Source: Neobacillus bataviensis LMG 21833 (lineage in GTDB: Bacteria > Bacillota > Bacilli > Bacillales > Cytobacillaceae). From it: 64,000 bases of DNA. The notes below the pieces were generated by a model. That model was not told the origin of the DNA. It saw only the letters and a program-made list of their open reading frames with translations, and did not search any database. Every line of letters starts with the position of its first letter. Within the stretch, counting starts at the first letter, position 1. Made by a program: the position numbers and the translations under genes. Shown piece after piece: positions 1 through 8,847 of this stretch. Location: assembly GCF_000307875.1 (NCBI RefSeq), contig NZ_AJLS01000132.1, positions 36,945 through 100,944 of the forward strand, written 5' to 3'.

Positions 1-24
1 GAGTATGCTGAGATTTTTCGAGCA

Positions 25-357
25 ATGTCAACACTGGAGCTAAAGGAAAAAAAACCATACCACAGTACTGAACAGCTTTATGTGAACCATGGGTACGGGA
101 GTATGATTTACCCGGTTGAAATAGAATCAATTTCCATTACCGCAAATAATTTCGAAGTGTATCGATGGGAAGAAGCATCCACAAAGGAATATAATCAATA
201 TGTGATGAAATTACTCCAGAATCGATACTGGAAGCAAGAATCTAGGGAGGGATTGTCTAGTACGTTCGCGTCAGTAGATGGGAATGAAGTCATCACGATC
301 ACTTTAAATGGAAATGAACTAACGTATGAATATTTCTACCCAAACCATGAAGAATAA
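25..357 (+). CDS. Hypothetical protein, possibly 5'-truncated by the window edge
   Basis: I do not recognise this protein. The 110-residue reading is soluble and mixed acidic/basic, with no signal peptide or membrane segment. The frame stays open upstream of the ATG to base 1, and no convincing ribosome binding site precedes the ATG, so the true start may lie outside the window. A strong terminator follows 25 bases after the stop. Codon use looks like ordinary Bacillus coding sequence. Function is unknown. Confidence 0.6.
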   Translation: MSTLELKEKKPYHSTEQLYVNHGYGSMIYPVEIESISITANNFEVYRWEEASTKEYNQYVMKLLQNRYWKQESREGLSSTFASVDGNEVITITLNGNELTYEYFYPNHEE

Positions 358-382
358 GGAAAACAATAACCAAAACTCACTT

Positions 383-412
383 CCGAATCAGCCAATGTTG
401 ATTCGGATTTTT
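383..412 (+). terminator. Intrinsic terminator after the first gene
   Basis: A perfect 8-bp stem (CCGAATCA with TGATTCGG), an 8-nt loop and a run of T. It closes the first transcription unit. Confidence 0.8.
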
Positions 413-573
413 CAATATTAATAAATAATATTATGCAGTTAGTGTAGCGGAAAATTAACAAAACACGTCTATTAAAGTGGATGTGGTCAAATCATTATGA
501 TATGTGGGGGAATCTCCTCTGAAGAAGCTGTAAAAAAGCGAAATCATTCAAATAGAAGCTGGGGGAAGACAAA

Positions 574-1038
574 ATGAAACTTAAAATGCTTATAGCGATT
601 ATAATAGGGCTTTGCGTTCCATTTATGACAGCCTTAACAACCTTTGCCGATTCTAAACCAATTGATGCCATGATCGAAAAACAAAAAGAGGTTGATAAGA
701 TGATATTTGAAGAGAAACAGGCTGAATTAGCGGAAAAAGGAATCACAGTTACTTACACTGCACCGCTAGAGACCTCCATTGAAATTGGTATTCAACCCTA
801 TAACGAAGAAACAATCAACTATTTTAATGAGATTTTCGGAGTAAATAATGTATCGATTGTAGATGGTGGACAGCAAGCAGTGATCATGAGCAGCAATGTT
901 AATGAACTTTTACGAGACGAAGAGACTTCAGAAGAAAATGGGTCTGTTATTAAGACATTCACTATTTTAGCAGCCATTATTGTTCTTTGCGGCGGGATTT
1001 CAGCTTTCATCCTAAGAAAAAAGAGGATAAAAAACTAA
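574..1038 (+). CDS. Small secreted protein with C-terminal membrane anchor, unknown function
   Basis: A 154-residue protein with an N-terminal signal peptide (basic start, hydrophobic residues about 5-20, AxA-like site near residue 25). Next comes a mostly charged extracellular domain of about 100 residues. One C-terminal transmembrane helix (about 128-146) follows, then a basic tail ending in RKKRIKN. This sorts as an exported, membrane-tethered protein with the tail in the cytoplasm. A GGGGGAAG ribosome site precedes the ATG. No sortase LPxTG motif is visible. I do not recognise a family. It stands alone, with the GNAT gene about 100 bases downstream. Confidence 0.7.
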   Translation: MKLKMLIAIIIGLCVPFMTALTTFADSKPIDAMIEKQKEVDKMIFEEKQAELAEKGITVTYTAPLETSIEIGIQPYNEETINYFNEIFGVNNVSIVDGGQQAVIMSSNVNELLRDEETSEENGSVIKTFTILAAIIVLCGGISAFILRKKRIKN

Positions 1039-1145
1039 ATATAACCCAGCATGGCAGCCCATTTCATCAAGGGAATCAGTATTAATTATGAAAATTAACA
1101 CATACTTCCATTATGAAATTCACCATGAAATAAAGGAGTATGTTT

Positions 1146-1721
1146 ATGCATTGGTATGAAAAGTTGAATCAATATTTTCCGGTTGAAGAGATGAAATCAA
1201 GAGAGCATATGGAAACCTTACTAAAAGAGCGTTCTGAAATTTATCATAAAGATGAAGGGCCTAACCATGTTTTAATGTACGTGGAGCTCGACAATTTTGT
1301 CTTTATCGATTACCTCTTCGTTTCGAAAAATGCCCGCGGACAAGGTCTAGGTCATAAATTAATGGAAAAAATGAAAAGCAAGGGAAAGCCAATCATCCTA
1401 GAAGTAGAACCTGTTAACTATGAAGATAGTGATACAGAAAAAAGGCTCCGTTATTACAAACGTGAAGGCTTCGAGCATGCGGAGTCCATTGGGTATGAGA
1501 GAAGGTCCCTTGCGACAAATGAGATTAATAAAATGGAAATCCTTTATTGGGCACCACATAATGAATCGGAAGAAATGATATTTGCAGCCATGAAAAAAAC
1601 GTATGATTTGATTCACACCTATAAGGATCAACACTTTTATGGCGAGTCCTACCAGCCGGTTGATGAGGTTCTAACCTTTAACGAGGAACCGGAGAATAAG
1701 AATATTTTAGATAATCTATAA
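1146..1721 (+). CDS. GNAT-family N-acetyltransferase, YjbC-like
   Basis: A GNAT acetyltransferase of about 191 residues. The acetyl-CoA binding motif A is visible as ARGQGLGHKLMEK near residue 65, after the beta strand FIDYLFVS. The whole protein resembles B. subtilis YjbC, a GNAT protein encoded next to spx, but no spx gene follows here. I place the start at 1146 rather than 1140: AAGGAG at 1133-1138 is only 1 nt from the first ATG and 7 nt from the second. A bidirectional terminator follows directly. The substrate is unknown; the YjbC assignment rests on recalled similarity. Confidence 0.8.
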   Translation: MHWYEKLNQYFPVEEMKSREHMETLLKERSEIYHKDEGPNHVLMYVELDNFVFIDYLFVSKNARGQGLGHKLMEKMKSKGKPIILEVEPVNYEDSDTEKRLRYYKREGFEHAESIGYERRSLATNEINKMEILYWAPHNESEEMIFAAMKKTYDLIHTYKDQHFYGESYQPVDEVLTFNEEPENKNILDNL

Positions 1722-1730
1722 CATTCACTC

Positions 1731-1764
1731 AAAAAGGTTAACCAGTTATTTGGTTAACCTTTTT
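1731..1764. terminator. Bidirectional intrinsic terminator
   Basis: A perfect 14-bp inverted repeat (AAAAAGGTTAACCA and its complement) with a 6-nt loop and A/T tracts on both sides. It serves the convergent GNAT gene and the minus-strand aldehyde dehydrogenase pseudogene. Confidence 0.9.
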
Positions 1765-1776
1765 AATAGCCTTTCT

Positions 1777-3147
1777 TTACTTCATGAAGAGCTTAATTTT
1801 TTTCAGTCCATTCTTCACATTTGGGTATCGAAACGGAATATCAAATAGGGTCGTTTGTTTCAAAACACTTTTTTGATGAGAAAAAGTATCAAAGTTTCCT
1901 TTTCCATGATAGGCGCCGATCCCACTGTTTCCAACACCGCCAAAAGGCAGGTAAGGGGAGACAAAGTGATAAACTGTGTCATTTACACAACCGCCCCCAA
2001 AAGAAACGCTATTTAGGACTTCATGTTGTACAGCATTATTTTCTGTGAAAATGTAGAGGGCAAGCGGTTTCGGGTGACGATGAATGCCATCCAATACCTC
2101 TGAAAGCTCATTGTATTCAAGAACAGGAAGAATCGGCCCAAAGATCTCATCCTGCATAATCGGATCATTCCATGTGACATTTGTAAGGGCTGTCGGCTCG
2201 ATTGTTAGTTTTTCTTGATTTGTACCGCCGCCCATAAATTTTTCTCCATTGTCAAGGAAGGAACACAACCGCTGAAAGTGCCGCTCACTCACGATTCTGG
2301 TGAAATTCGGATTATTTAACGGCTGCTGACCATACAATTCAAATGTTGCTTCCTTAAATTGTTGGAGGAATTGATCCTTAATGCTTTTATGAAGATACAA
2401 ATAATCCGGGGCAATACAGGTTTGTCCGGCATTAGTGAATTTCCCCCAAGCAATCCGTTTTGCCGCCAGCTTTATATTGGCATCTTTATGAACGATACAA
2501 GGACTTTTCCCGCCCAATTCTAATGTCAATGGGGTTAATTGTTTTGCTGCCACCTCCATAATGACTTTTCCAACAGGGGCACTCCCTGTAAAAAAGATAT
2601 AATCAAATGTTTCGTTAAGTAATGCTTGGCTTGTTTCCACGCCACCTTGCACAACCGCAATGTACTCCTCCGGGAATAAATCACGTATGAGTTTCCCTAA
2701 AACTTCAGAAGTTTTAGGTGTCAATTCAGAAGGCTTGATGACCGCGCAGTTACCAGCGGCAATGGCACCATTTAATGGAACGATTGCCAATTGGAAGGGA
2801 TAATTCCAAGGGGCGATGATCAGAGTCACACCATATGGTTCCGAGAGAATGATGCTGCTCGAGCCAATATGTGTAATGGGTGTTTTAACTCTTTTTGGCT
2901 TTATCCATGACCGCAAATGTTTGATTGTGAATCGTAATTCTTCTAGAACAAAGCCGATTTCAGAGGTATAGGCATCAAATTCCGATTTATTTAAATCCGC
3001 TCTTAAAGCATCCATTAATACTTTTTCGTTATTTTAAATGGCATTTCTTAACTTTTGAAGTGCATCAAGACGGTAAAGTACATCTTTTGTTGTTTCCGTT
3101 CGGAAACATGATTTTTGCTTCGTAATTAAGGAATTGTAATTTTTCAT
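1777..3147 (-). pseudogene. Aldehyde dehydrogenase, copy 1, interrupted by an in-frame stop
   Basis: A class 3 type NAD(P)-dependent aldehyde dehydrogenase and near-twin of the intact gene at 7445-8815. Reading from ATG 3147, the frame matches the intact copy until codon 38 (TAA at 3034-3036), where the intact copy has Lys-Thr. After it the frame is open to the end. The rest keeps the NAD-binding segment APWNYPFQL, the catalytic motif LELGGKSPC and the Cys motif GQTCIAPDY. Translation could restart at an internal ATG (3015), giving 412 residues without the first 45. No ribosome site is visible there. Its partner alcohol dehydrogenase is also broken, so decay is the simplest reading. Confidence 0.85.
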
Positions 3148-3181
3148 TTAATTTACCACCTTATTTCTTTTGACATCCCCG

Positions 3182-3660
3182 TTATTCCTTTATTAATTGG
3201 TAAAGAGTAAATAGGTCATCTTTATTTAATATCCTTGGTACAGGATACAAAGGGTTAGCTTCTTTTAATGCACGTGCAACCATAACAGGAATATCACTTT
3301 CGACAATCCCGCTTACTTTTTTCGGAATCGCCATACTCTCATTAAGCTTTTTGATCGCTTCAATAAACTTAACTGCCTTTTGCTCAGTCGTATCTGCACC
3401 TTCACCAATCCCTACTAATTCCGCCAGTTCAGCTAAAGACTTGTGGACGGATTCGCCGTAGTATTCCAAGACATAGGGGAGGATAATAGCATTCGCAAGG
3501 CCATGAGGGACAGAATAAAATCCACCTAGAGTATGGGCGATTGCATGTACATAACCAACATATGCACGTGTAAATGCCTTCCCAGCCAAATAGGCCGCTT
3601 TTTGCATGTTCGTCCGCGCCTGGATATTGGTTCCATTTATATAAGACTCATAGAGATTTT
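3182..3660 (-). pseudogene. Iron-containing alcohol dehydrogenase, copy 1, C-terminal remnant
   Basis: Only the C-terminal part of a group III (iron) alcohol dehydrogenase remains. It aligns with residues from about 248 onward of the intact copy at 8848-10047. It keeps the HAIAHTLGG and VPHGLANA iron-ligand motifs, but the whole NAD-binding domain is gone. Homology with copy 2 stops abruptly at about 3660, followed by unrelated AT-rich sequence. An internal ATG at 3607 gives an open frame of 141 codons. A functional enzyme is not possible without the cofactor domain. It lies directly upstream of the broken aldehyde dehydrogenase, the same order as copy 2. Confidence 0.88.
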
Positions 3661-3712
3661 TTTACGATGAAAAATATAAAAAAATTCTTTGTTAATCATA
3701 CATTTCTAAAAT

Positions 3713-3741
3713 AAAAAACCACCCAAAATAAAATAGGGTGG
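3713..3741 (-). terminator. Terminator after regulator copy 1
   Basis: Reading the minus strand, CCACCC pairs with GGGTGG across an 11-nt AT loop and is followed by six T. It sits 20 bases after the stop of the winged-helix gene. Confidence 0.75.
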
Positions 3742-3760
3742 GAGAGAGGGTGCAATAAAA

Positions 3761-4450
3761 TTACCTTTGTTTAATGAACTCGATTAATAAGTCTAGCTCT
3801 GCAGTATTTAGTTGATTAACATTGTCGAAAAATTGTTGTACTAACGAGATCATTTCAGGACTTAATTCCTCACCAACAGATTGGATAATCATTCCGACAA
3901 CTGCACCAACAAAAACGGTAAGCTGCACCTTTGCCTCCTCTGATGCATTTACCATATTGACAGTTAAATGTTTAATAGAATCACCGAGGCTATTCAAAAA
4001 TAAAATGAGCACACAAAGGAAGTAAACACAGAACTCCAGCTTAACTTCGACATGCTTCATTAACTCTAAGATATAATTGATTGCATCCATCAAAGGCAGA
4101 TTTTGCTGGTTTTCCATTAATTCTGATACTTTGTTGAGGACCTCTTCCCATTCATCCTGATTCGAAATTTCTCTTCTTTCTTTTTTAAATAGATGATCTG
4201 CAATTTCAGTTGGGGAGAAGACGACAACTGAACGTCCTGTTTCATTTTCGTTGACAGCATACGTTCTTTTTAATAATCCCTGGCTTTCTAGGGTCTTCAA
4301 AACATCATACGCAGTCCATTTGCTCACACCAATCGCTTCGGCCACGTCCGAATAATGTACAGGAAGATTGGTAGTCTGATACTGACGCCAAATCTGGTCT
4401 AAAAATTCCCGTCTTCTTTTCGTTAAGGATATCGTAGCGGCCACCACCAT
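3761..4450 (-). CDS. Winged-helix transcriptional regulator, copy 1
   Basis: A 229-residue protein with an N-terminal winged helix (about 8-75): a recognition-helix region around YSDVAEAIGVSKWTAYDVLKT, then a wing with NENETGRSVVVFSP. The C-terminal half is hydrophobic and helical (about 130-200), possibly an oligomerisation or ligand pocket; two stretches could touch a membrane. It differs from copy 2 (10334-11023) by scattered substitutions but has no disabling change. Its ATG directly abuts the TAA of the upstream DUF2533 gene, so the two are probably translationally coupled. Proximity suggests it controls the aldehyde/alcohol dehydrogenase genes. That is inference. Confidence 0.75.
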   Translation of the reverse strand: MVVAATISLTKRRREFLDQIWRQYQTTNLPVHYSDVAEAIGVSKWTAYDVLKTLESQGLLKRTYAVNENETGRSVVVFSPTEIADHLFKKERREISNQDEWEEVLNKVSELMENQQNLPLMDAINYILELMKHVEVKLEFCVYFLCVLILFLNSLGDSIKHLTVNMVNASEEAKVQLTVFVGAVVGMIIQSVGEELSPEMISLVQQFFDNVNQLNTAELDLLIEFIKQR

Positions 4451-4714
4451 TTATTGTTGTTTTGTTAGTGATTTTACGTAATCTTGAACCATTTCACCCG
4501 TAACGAATTTCATTGTTGGCACAAATCGTAAGTTTATTTTATTCATTCTATTTGTTACCTCATTAATTTTATCAGTTGAAAAAGGAAGGCCTTGCTTACA
4601 CAACTCAACGGCTTCTTCAATATAGCGTTCCCGCTGTTGATCTAGCTCTTGAAATACTTGATATGTTTTATTTTGATTTGCAGCATGTTTGATTAAATCT
4701 TTATGTACACTCAT
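4451..4714 (-). CDS. DUF2533 (YpbS-like) small protein, copy 1
   Basis: An 87-residue soluble helical protein that resembles the DUF2533/YpbS family of Bacillus (start MSVHKDLIKHA, then a FSTDKINEVTNRMNKI segment). Function is unknown in the family. It is the first gene of a two-gene operon with the winged-helix regulator. Its stop codon touches the regulator's start codon (TAA-ATG), an arrangement kept in the second copy at 11024-11287. The ribosome site on the minus strand is AGGGGTG. The promoter region is conserved with copy 2 for about 70 bases, so both copies probably share control. Confidence 0.75.
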   Translation of the reverse strand: MSVHKDLIKHAANQNKTYQVFQELDQQRERYIEEAVELCKQGLPFSTDKINEVTNRMNKINLRFVPTMKFVTGEMVQDYVKSLTKQQ

Positions 4715-4850
4715 GATTTCACCCCTAAAAATGATTGACTGGTTTTATCATACCATAATCAGGAAAGATAGGAATTCAAAAATTTCATATCTATATTCCT
4801 CATATATTAGTTGGAAATAGTTTTTCTTTTTTAAAGAATGGGTATTTGTT

Positions 4851-4870
4851 TTTATTCCTAGAGGAATAAA
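4851..4870. promoter_or_regulatory. Inverted repeat between DUF2533 copy 1 and the ABC exporter
   Basis: TTTATTCCT and AGGAATAAA form a perfect 9-bp inverted repeat with a 2-nt spacer. It lies in the 291-base divergent intergenic region (4715-5005), which otherwise holds only AT-rich promoter-like sequence. A 2-nt spacer is too short for a hairpin loop, so a protein-binding operator is more likely than a terminator. Confidence 0.45.
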
Positions 4871-5005
4871 TTATTTTTTATAGAATAATGGTAGTTTGAG
4901 TAGTTTTTTAATAAAAATTAGTATGGATTCAACCTTACAAAGAATAAAGCTAAATTGAAGTATGTAGCATATACGTTTAAGTATTAATCATGTGGAGTGT
5001 GAAGG

Positions 5006-5935
5006 ATGGATTATCATGAAGGAATCATACAAGTAATGAATTTAGTGAAAAAGTATGGCGATTTTACCGCGGTAAAGGGAATTGAGTTTCAGGTTCAAAA
5101 AGGAGAAGTTTTCGGTTTGCTCGGCCCAAATGGTGCCGGGAAAACAACAGCATTAGAAATGTTAGTCGGTCTTAGAAAACCCGATCAAGGTACAGCTATG
5201 GTTGGTGGATTTGATATCACACGAGAAATAAAAAAGGTAAAAGAGGTCATAGGTGTCCAATTACAGTCGACCTCTATCTTCGATTTGCTGACGGTAGAAG
5301 AAATCTTACACTTATATGCAAGCTTTTATCCAAAACAGGTTTCGATTTCTTACTTAATTGAGGAAATGCTGCTAGCTGATAAAAGAAAAAGTCGCATAAA
5401 AAGTCTTTCAGGAGGGCAGAAGCAACGACTGGCGATTGCCTTAGCTCTTGTACATGATCCATGGATTATTTTCTTAGATGAACCGACAACAGGACTTGAC
5501 CCACAGGCACGAAGAACGCTTTGGGATATAATCCTTCTCTTAAAAAAGAAAGGAAAAACCATTGTCCTTACGACCCATTATATGGATGAGGCCCATGTGT
5601 TATGTGATCGAATTGCGATTATGAATCAAGGTGAACTAATTGCTCTGGACACACCGTCCCGGCTTGTTAAAAACTTGCAGTCAGATAGTGCAGTTGAGTT
5701 TCGTTTTGAGAATGAATCCACTGAAGTGAATTTACATGAAATCGAAGGGGTTAAGCAGGTAAGGATGCATAAAGATGTTTATGTTTTATATACTGACGAT
5801 CTGCAAATCACCTTAACTAGCTTGATTCAGATGGCTGCGGATCATCAGCTCAAATTAGTAGATTTGCAAACTCGTACTGCTACATTGGAAGATGTATTTA
5901 TACATATGACCGGGAGGAGATTAAGAGAGGAATGA
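5006..5935 (+). CDS. ABC exporter ATP-binding protein (DrrA-like)
   Basis: A cytoplasmic ATPase of 309 residues for an ABC-2 type exporter. Visible motifs: Walker A GPNGAGKTT (about 39-47), Q-loop near LQSTS, signature LSGGQKQR (about 134), Walker B IIFLDEPTTGLDP and switch His in TTHYMDEA. The C-terminal 90 residues form the accessory domain typical of DrrA/NodI-type ATPases. Its stop overlaps the permease start (ATGA), so the two are co-translated. The substrate is unknown; relatives export drugs, lantibiotics or lipids. It lies between the two copies of the dehydrogenase module and reads opposite to them. Confidence 0.92.
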   Translation: MDYHEGIIQVMNLVKKYGDFTAVKGIEFQVQKGEVFGLLGPNGAGKTTALEMLVGLRKPDQGTAMVGGFDITREIKKVKEVIGVQLQSTSIFDLLTVEEILHLYASFYPKQVSISYLIEEMLLADKRKSRIKSLSGGQKQRLAIALALVHDPWIIFLDEPTTGLDPQARRTLWDIILLLKKKGKTIVLTTHYMDEAHVLCDRIAIMNQGELIALDTPSRLVKNLQSDSAVEFRFENESTEVNLHEIEGVKQVRMHKDVYVLYTDDLQITLTSLIQMAADHQLKLVDLQTRTATLEDVFIHMTGRRLREE

Positions 5936-7032
5936 GAGCTTACTGGCAGCTAACGTTATCGCAGTTACGGATATTCCTTCGAAATCGTCAGGTCTTGTTT
6001 TGGACGCTGGCATTTCCGATTTTCCTTATGGTTATCATGGGTTCATTTTTAGGAAATGGAAATGGAATTTCTTTATCGATTGGTGTTGTTGATCAAGACC
6101 AATCCATTCAATCAAAAGAATTTTCAACCACGCTTATAAAAAATAAAGCAATTGAAGTACAAATGGAAAAGAGTACAAATGAGGCTTTAAGCAAATTGAA
6201 AAAAGATGATTTACAACTAGTCGTTATCATACCAAAAGGATACAATGCAGGCTTAAGCGGCACATCAGCAAAAACGGCACCTTACTTACTCCCCGTCTAC
6301 TTTAATGAAACGAACATTACTGCTTCACAGGTTGGTCTTCAGATCGTAAATAATATCATCGATGGAATTAGTAAAAATAAGGTGGATTATCAACCGGTAG
6401 TTGCCATGGATATGAAAGGGATCGAATCATTAAATTTAAAGTATATTGATTTCTTAGTCCCAGGAATTGTGGCGATGATGATTATGAGTAACAATATGAA
6501 TGGCGTTGCCGGTCAAATTGCCGCATGGAGGGAGCGGGGAATATTAAGAAGGATGCAAGGAACCACTTTAAAAGCTTCCACGTTTATTGCAGCGCAAATT
6601 ACCGCCAGACTTGTATTGAACGGCATCCAAGCGCTAATTGTTCTAGGGGTGGCCAATCTGATTTTTGATGTTGAAGTTCGCGGATCGTGGTTTACCTTAA
6701 TCAGTTTTGTAATAGTAGGAACGCTCGCTTTTATGGCGATTGGTTTTATTATTGCCGGCATAGCTAAAACCCCGGAAAGTGCAGCCCCCATTGCCGGTTT
6801 TCTATCGTTTCCGATGCTATTTTTGGGAGGTGTGTTTTTCCCGATTAAAAACATGCCTGAATTTCTGCAACCAATTGTTGAGATTTTGCCCATTGCCCAT
6901 CTAAGCCACGCATTAAGAGAAACAATGAATGTGGGAGCATCATTTATGAGTCTAGGGACAGAAGCGCTTATTTTGGGCGGTTGGCTTGTAGGAGCATTTA
7001 TTATTGCCAGCTACACGTTTAAATGGGAATAG
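5932..7032 (+). CDS. ABC-2 type exporter permease
   Basis: A 366-residue membrane protein, partner of the preceding ATPase. Helix 1 (about 20-40) is followed by a large extracellular domain of about 130 residues (50-170). Five helices follow in the C-terminal half, ending close to the C-terminus. This is the ABC2_membrane_3-like layout of drug or polymer exporters. The motif PGIVAMMIMSNNMNG begins the helical part, and the conserved FFPIKNMPEFLQPI segment lies near residue 303. The start overlaps the ATPase stop by 4 bases. No substrate clue is visible. Confidence 0.9.
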   Translation: MRAYWQLTLSQLRIFLRNRQVLFWTLAFPIFLMVIMGSFLGNGNGISLSIGVVDQDQSIQSKEFSTTLIKNKAIEVQMEKSTNEALSKLKKDDLQLVVIIPKGYNAGLSGTSAKTAPYLLPVYFNETNITASQVGLQIVNNIIDGISKNKVDYQPVVAMDMKGIESLNLKYIDFLVPGIVAMMIMSNNMNGVAGQIAAWRERGILRRMQGTTLKASTFIAAQITARLVLNGIQALIVLGVANLIFDVEVRGSWFTLISFVIVGTLAFMAIGFIIAGIAKTPESAAPIAGFLSFPMLFLGGVFFPIKNMPEFLQPIVEILPIAHLSHALRETMNVGASFMSLGTEALILGGWLVGAFIIASYTFKWE

Positions 7033-7087
7033 GTGCACGGTTAATATGAATAAGAATGAATAAAGGAAAAGGAAAGGGAGGAAACAA

Positions 7088-7165
7088 ATGCGGAAACAAG
7101 ATTATCGAACACACATTCGAATTCACCCGATTGATACTTATTGTGCTGATCTAAGCGGTAGTTGA
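7088..7165 (+). CDS. Possible 25-residue peptide with strong ribosome site
   Basis: The frame MRKQDYRTHIRIHPIDTYCA plus five residues ends in TGA. It is preceded by AAAGGGAGG at a good distance from the ATG, one of the best ribosome sites in this area. The peptide is basic and His-rich with one Cys. It may be the last gene of the exporter operon, a leader peptide, or the start of a decayed gene. The following terminator at 7300-7338 would end the same transcript. No family is recognised. Confidence 0.3.
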   Translation: MRKQDYRTHIRIHPIDTYCADLSGS

Positions 7166-7299
7166 AAAAAGAAATTTATACTAGGTTTGTGGAAATAGTA
7201 AAATTGAACTCAGTTTTGTTTAATACTCAAAAAGTTTTATATGGGTTGACTATGCTTGTTCAATACTTGCTTTTGCGAGATGAATAGGAATTGAACTCT

Positions 7300-7338
7300 A
7301 AAAAACTCGGCACTTCCTATGGAGGTGCTGAGTTTTTT
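7300..7338. terminator. Intrinsic terminator after the exporter operon
   Basis: An 18-bp stem with two G-U pairs, a 3-nt loop (TAT) and long A/T tracts. It is the only strong element in the 412-base gap 7033-7444, which otherwise holds the 25-codon frame and a possible gene fossil just before 7445. Confidence 0.88.
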
Positions 7339-7444
7339 TAGACGGGTATTAATGCGGAAGTTGACCAATTTAATGAATGATGGGAAGAAGGCTATCACTT
7401 CGCCGCCGTAATGAATAAGTTGTTTAATCCCGAATCTAATTTGG

Positions 7445-8815
7445 TCACTTCATGAAGAGCTTAATTTTTTTCAGTCCGTTCTTCACATTTGGGTATCGAA
7501 ACGGGATATCAAATAAGGTTGTTTGTTTCAAAACGCTTTTCTGATGTGAGAAAGTTTCGAAGTTTCCTTTTCCATGATAGGCGCCAATCCCGCTGTTTCC
7601 CACACCGCCAAAAGGCAGGTAAGGGGAGACAAAGTGGTACACTGTGTCATTTACACAGCCGCCGCCAAAAGAGACGCTGTGTAAGACTTCCTGTTGTACA
7701 GCCTCATTTTCTGTGAAAATATAAAGGGCGAGCGGTTTCGGGTGACGATGAATGCCGACCAATACCTCTGAAAGTACATTAAATTCGAGAACTGGTAGAA
7801 TCGGGCCAAAGATCTCATCCATCATGATCGGATCTTCCCAGGTAATATTTGTTAAGACTGTTGGCTCAATCGTTAATTTATCTTGATTGACACCGCCACC
7901 CATATAAATTTTCCCATTATCGAGAAAAGAACATAGCCGCCGAAAGTGCCGATCACTTACGATTTTGGTGAAATCCGAATTTTTTAATGGCTGCTTCCCA
8001 TACAATGCAATCGTCGCTTCTTTAAATTGCTGAAGGAATTGATCCTTAATACTCTGATGAACATACAAATAATCAGGTGCAATACAGGTTTGCCCGGCAT
8101 TGGTGAATTTCCCCCAAGCAATCCGTTTAGCTGCTAGTTTTAAATTGGCATCTTTATGAACGATACAAGGGCTTTTTCCGCCCAATTCTAATGTTAATGG
8201 GGTTAAATTTTTCGCTGCCGCCTCCATAATGACTTTTCCAACAGGGACGCTTCCCGTAAAAAAGATATAATCAAATTTTTCGTTAAGCAGTGCTTGGCTT
8301 GTTTCCACTCCCCCTTGAACAACAGAAATGTACTCCTCTGGGAATAAATCGTGTATGAGTTTCCCTAGTAGTTCTGATGTTTTCGGCGTCAATTCTGAAG
8401 GTTTGATGACCGCGCAGTTTCCCGCGGCAATGGCACCGATTAATGGAGCGATTGCCAATTGAAAGGGATAATTCCAAGGGGCAATAATGAGTGCTACACC
8501 ATATGGTTCTGAATAAATGTAGCTGCGGGAGCCGATATGCGTTACGGGTGTTTTAACCTTTTTTGGCCTCGCCCATGAACGTAATTGTTTGATGGTGAAA
8601 CGTAACTCTTCAAGAACAAAACCGATTTCAGATGTATACGCATCAAATTCTGATTTATTTAAATCCGCCCTTAAGGCTTCCATCAAAACTTTCTCGTTAG
8701 TTTTAATTGCTGACCTTAATTTTTGAAGTGCTTCAAGTCGAAAAGCTATATTTTTTGTTTTTTCTTTCCGAAAAAAGGATTGTTGCTTCGTAAGGAGGGA
8801 GTTGTAACTTTCCAT
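7445..8815 (-). CDS. Aldehyde dehydrogenase, copy 2, intact
   Basis: A class 3 type NAD(P)-dependent aldehyde dehydrogenase of 456 residues, the usual length for this group (fatty/aromatic aldehyde dehydrogenases such as B. subtilis YwdH). Visible: [10 protein letters not shown] at about 110, GAIAAGN, the FTGS motif of the NAD fold, catalytic Glu in LELGGKSPC, nucleophile Cys in GQTCIAPDY, and EIFGPILPV. It lies 32 bases after the alcohol dehydrogenase gene and is probably co-transcribed, so the pair could interconvert an alcohol, aldehyde and acid. Copy 1 at 1777-3147 is a decayed paralogue. The true substrate cannot be read from sequence. Confidence 0.92.
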   Translation of the reverse strand: MESYNSLLTKQQSFFRKEKTKNIAFRLEALQKLRSAIKTNEKVLMEALRADLNKSEFDAYTSEIGFVLEELRFTIKQLRSWARPKKVKTPVTHIGSRSYIYSEPYGVALIIAPWNYPFQLAIAPLIGAIAAGNCAVIKPSELTPKTSELLGKLIHDLFPEEYISVVQGGVETSQALLNEKFDYIFFTGSVPVGKVIMEAAAKNLTPLTLELGGKSPCIVHKDANLKLAAKRIAWGKFTNAGQTCIAPDYLYVHQSIKDQFLQQFKEATIALYGKQPLKNSDFTKIVSDRHFRRLCSFLDNGKIYMGGGVNQDKLTIEPTVLTNITWEDPIMMDEIFGPILPVLEFNVLSEVLVGIHRHPKPLALYIFTENEAVQQEVLHSVSFGGGCVNDTVYHFVSPYLPFGGVGNSGIGAYHGKGNFETFSHQKSVLKQTTLFDIPFRYPNVKNGLKKIKLFMK

Positions 8816-8847
8816 TTGATCAGCCGCCTTTTTACTAAATCAATTTC

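Noticed and set aside
7378..7380. TGA in the fossil-like frame before ALDH copy 2 as a possible fourth selenocysteine codon
   Set aside because: No start codon with ribosome site, no family match, and no clear SECIS-like hairpin at the right distance.
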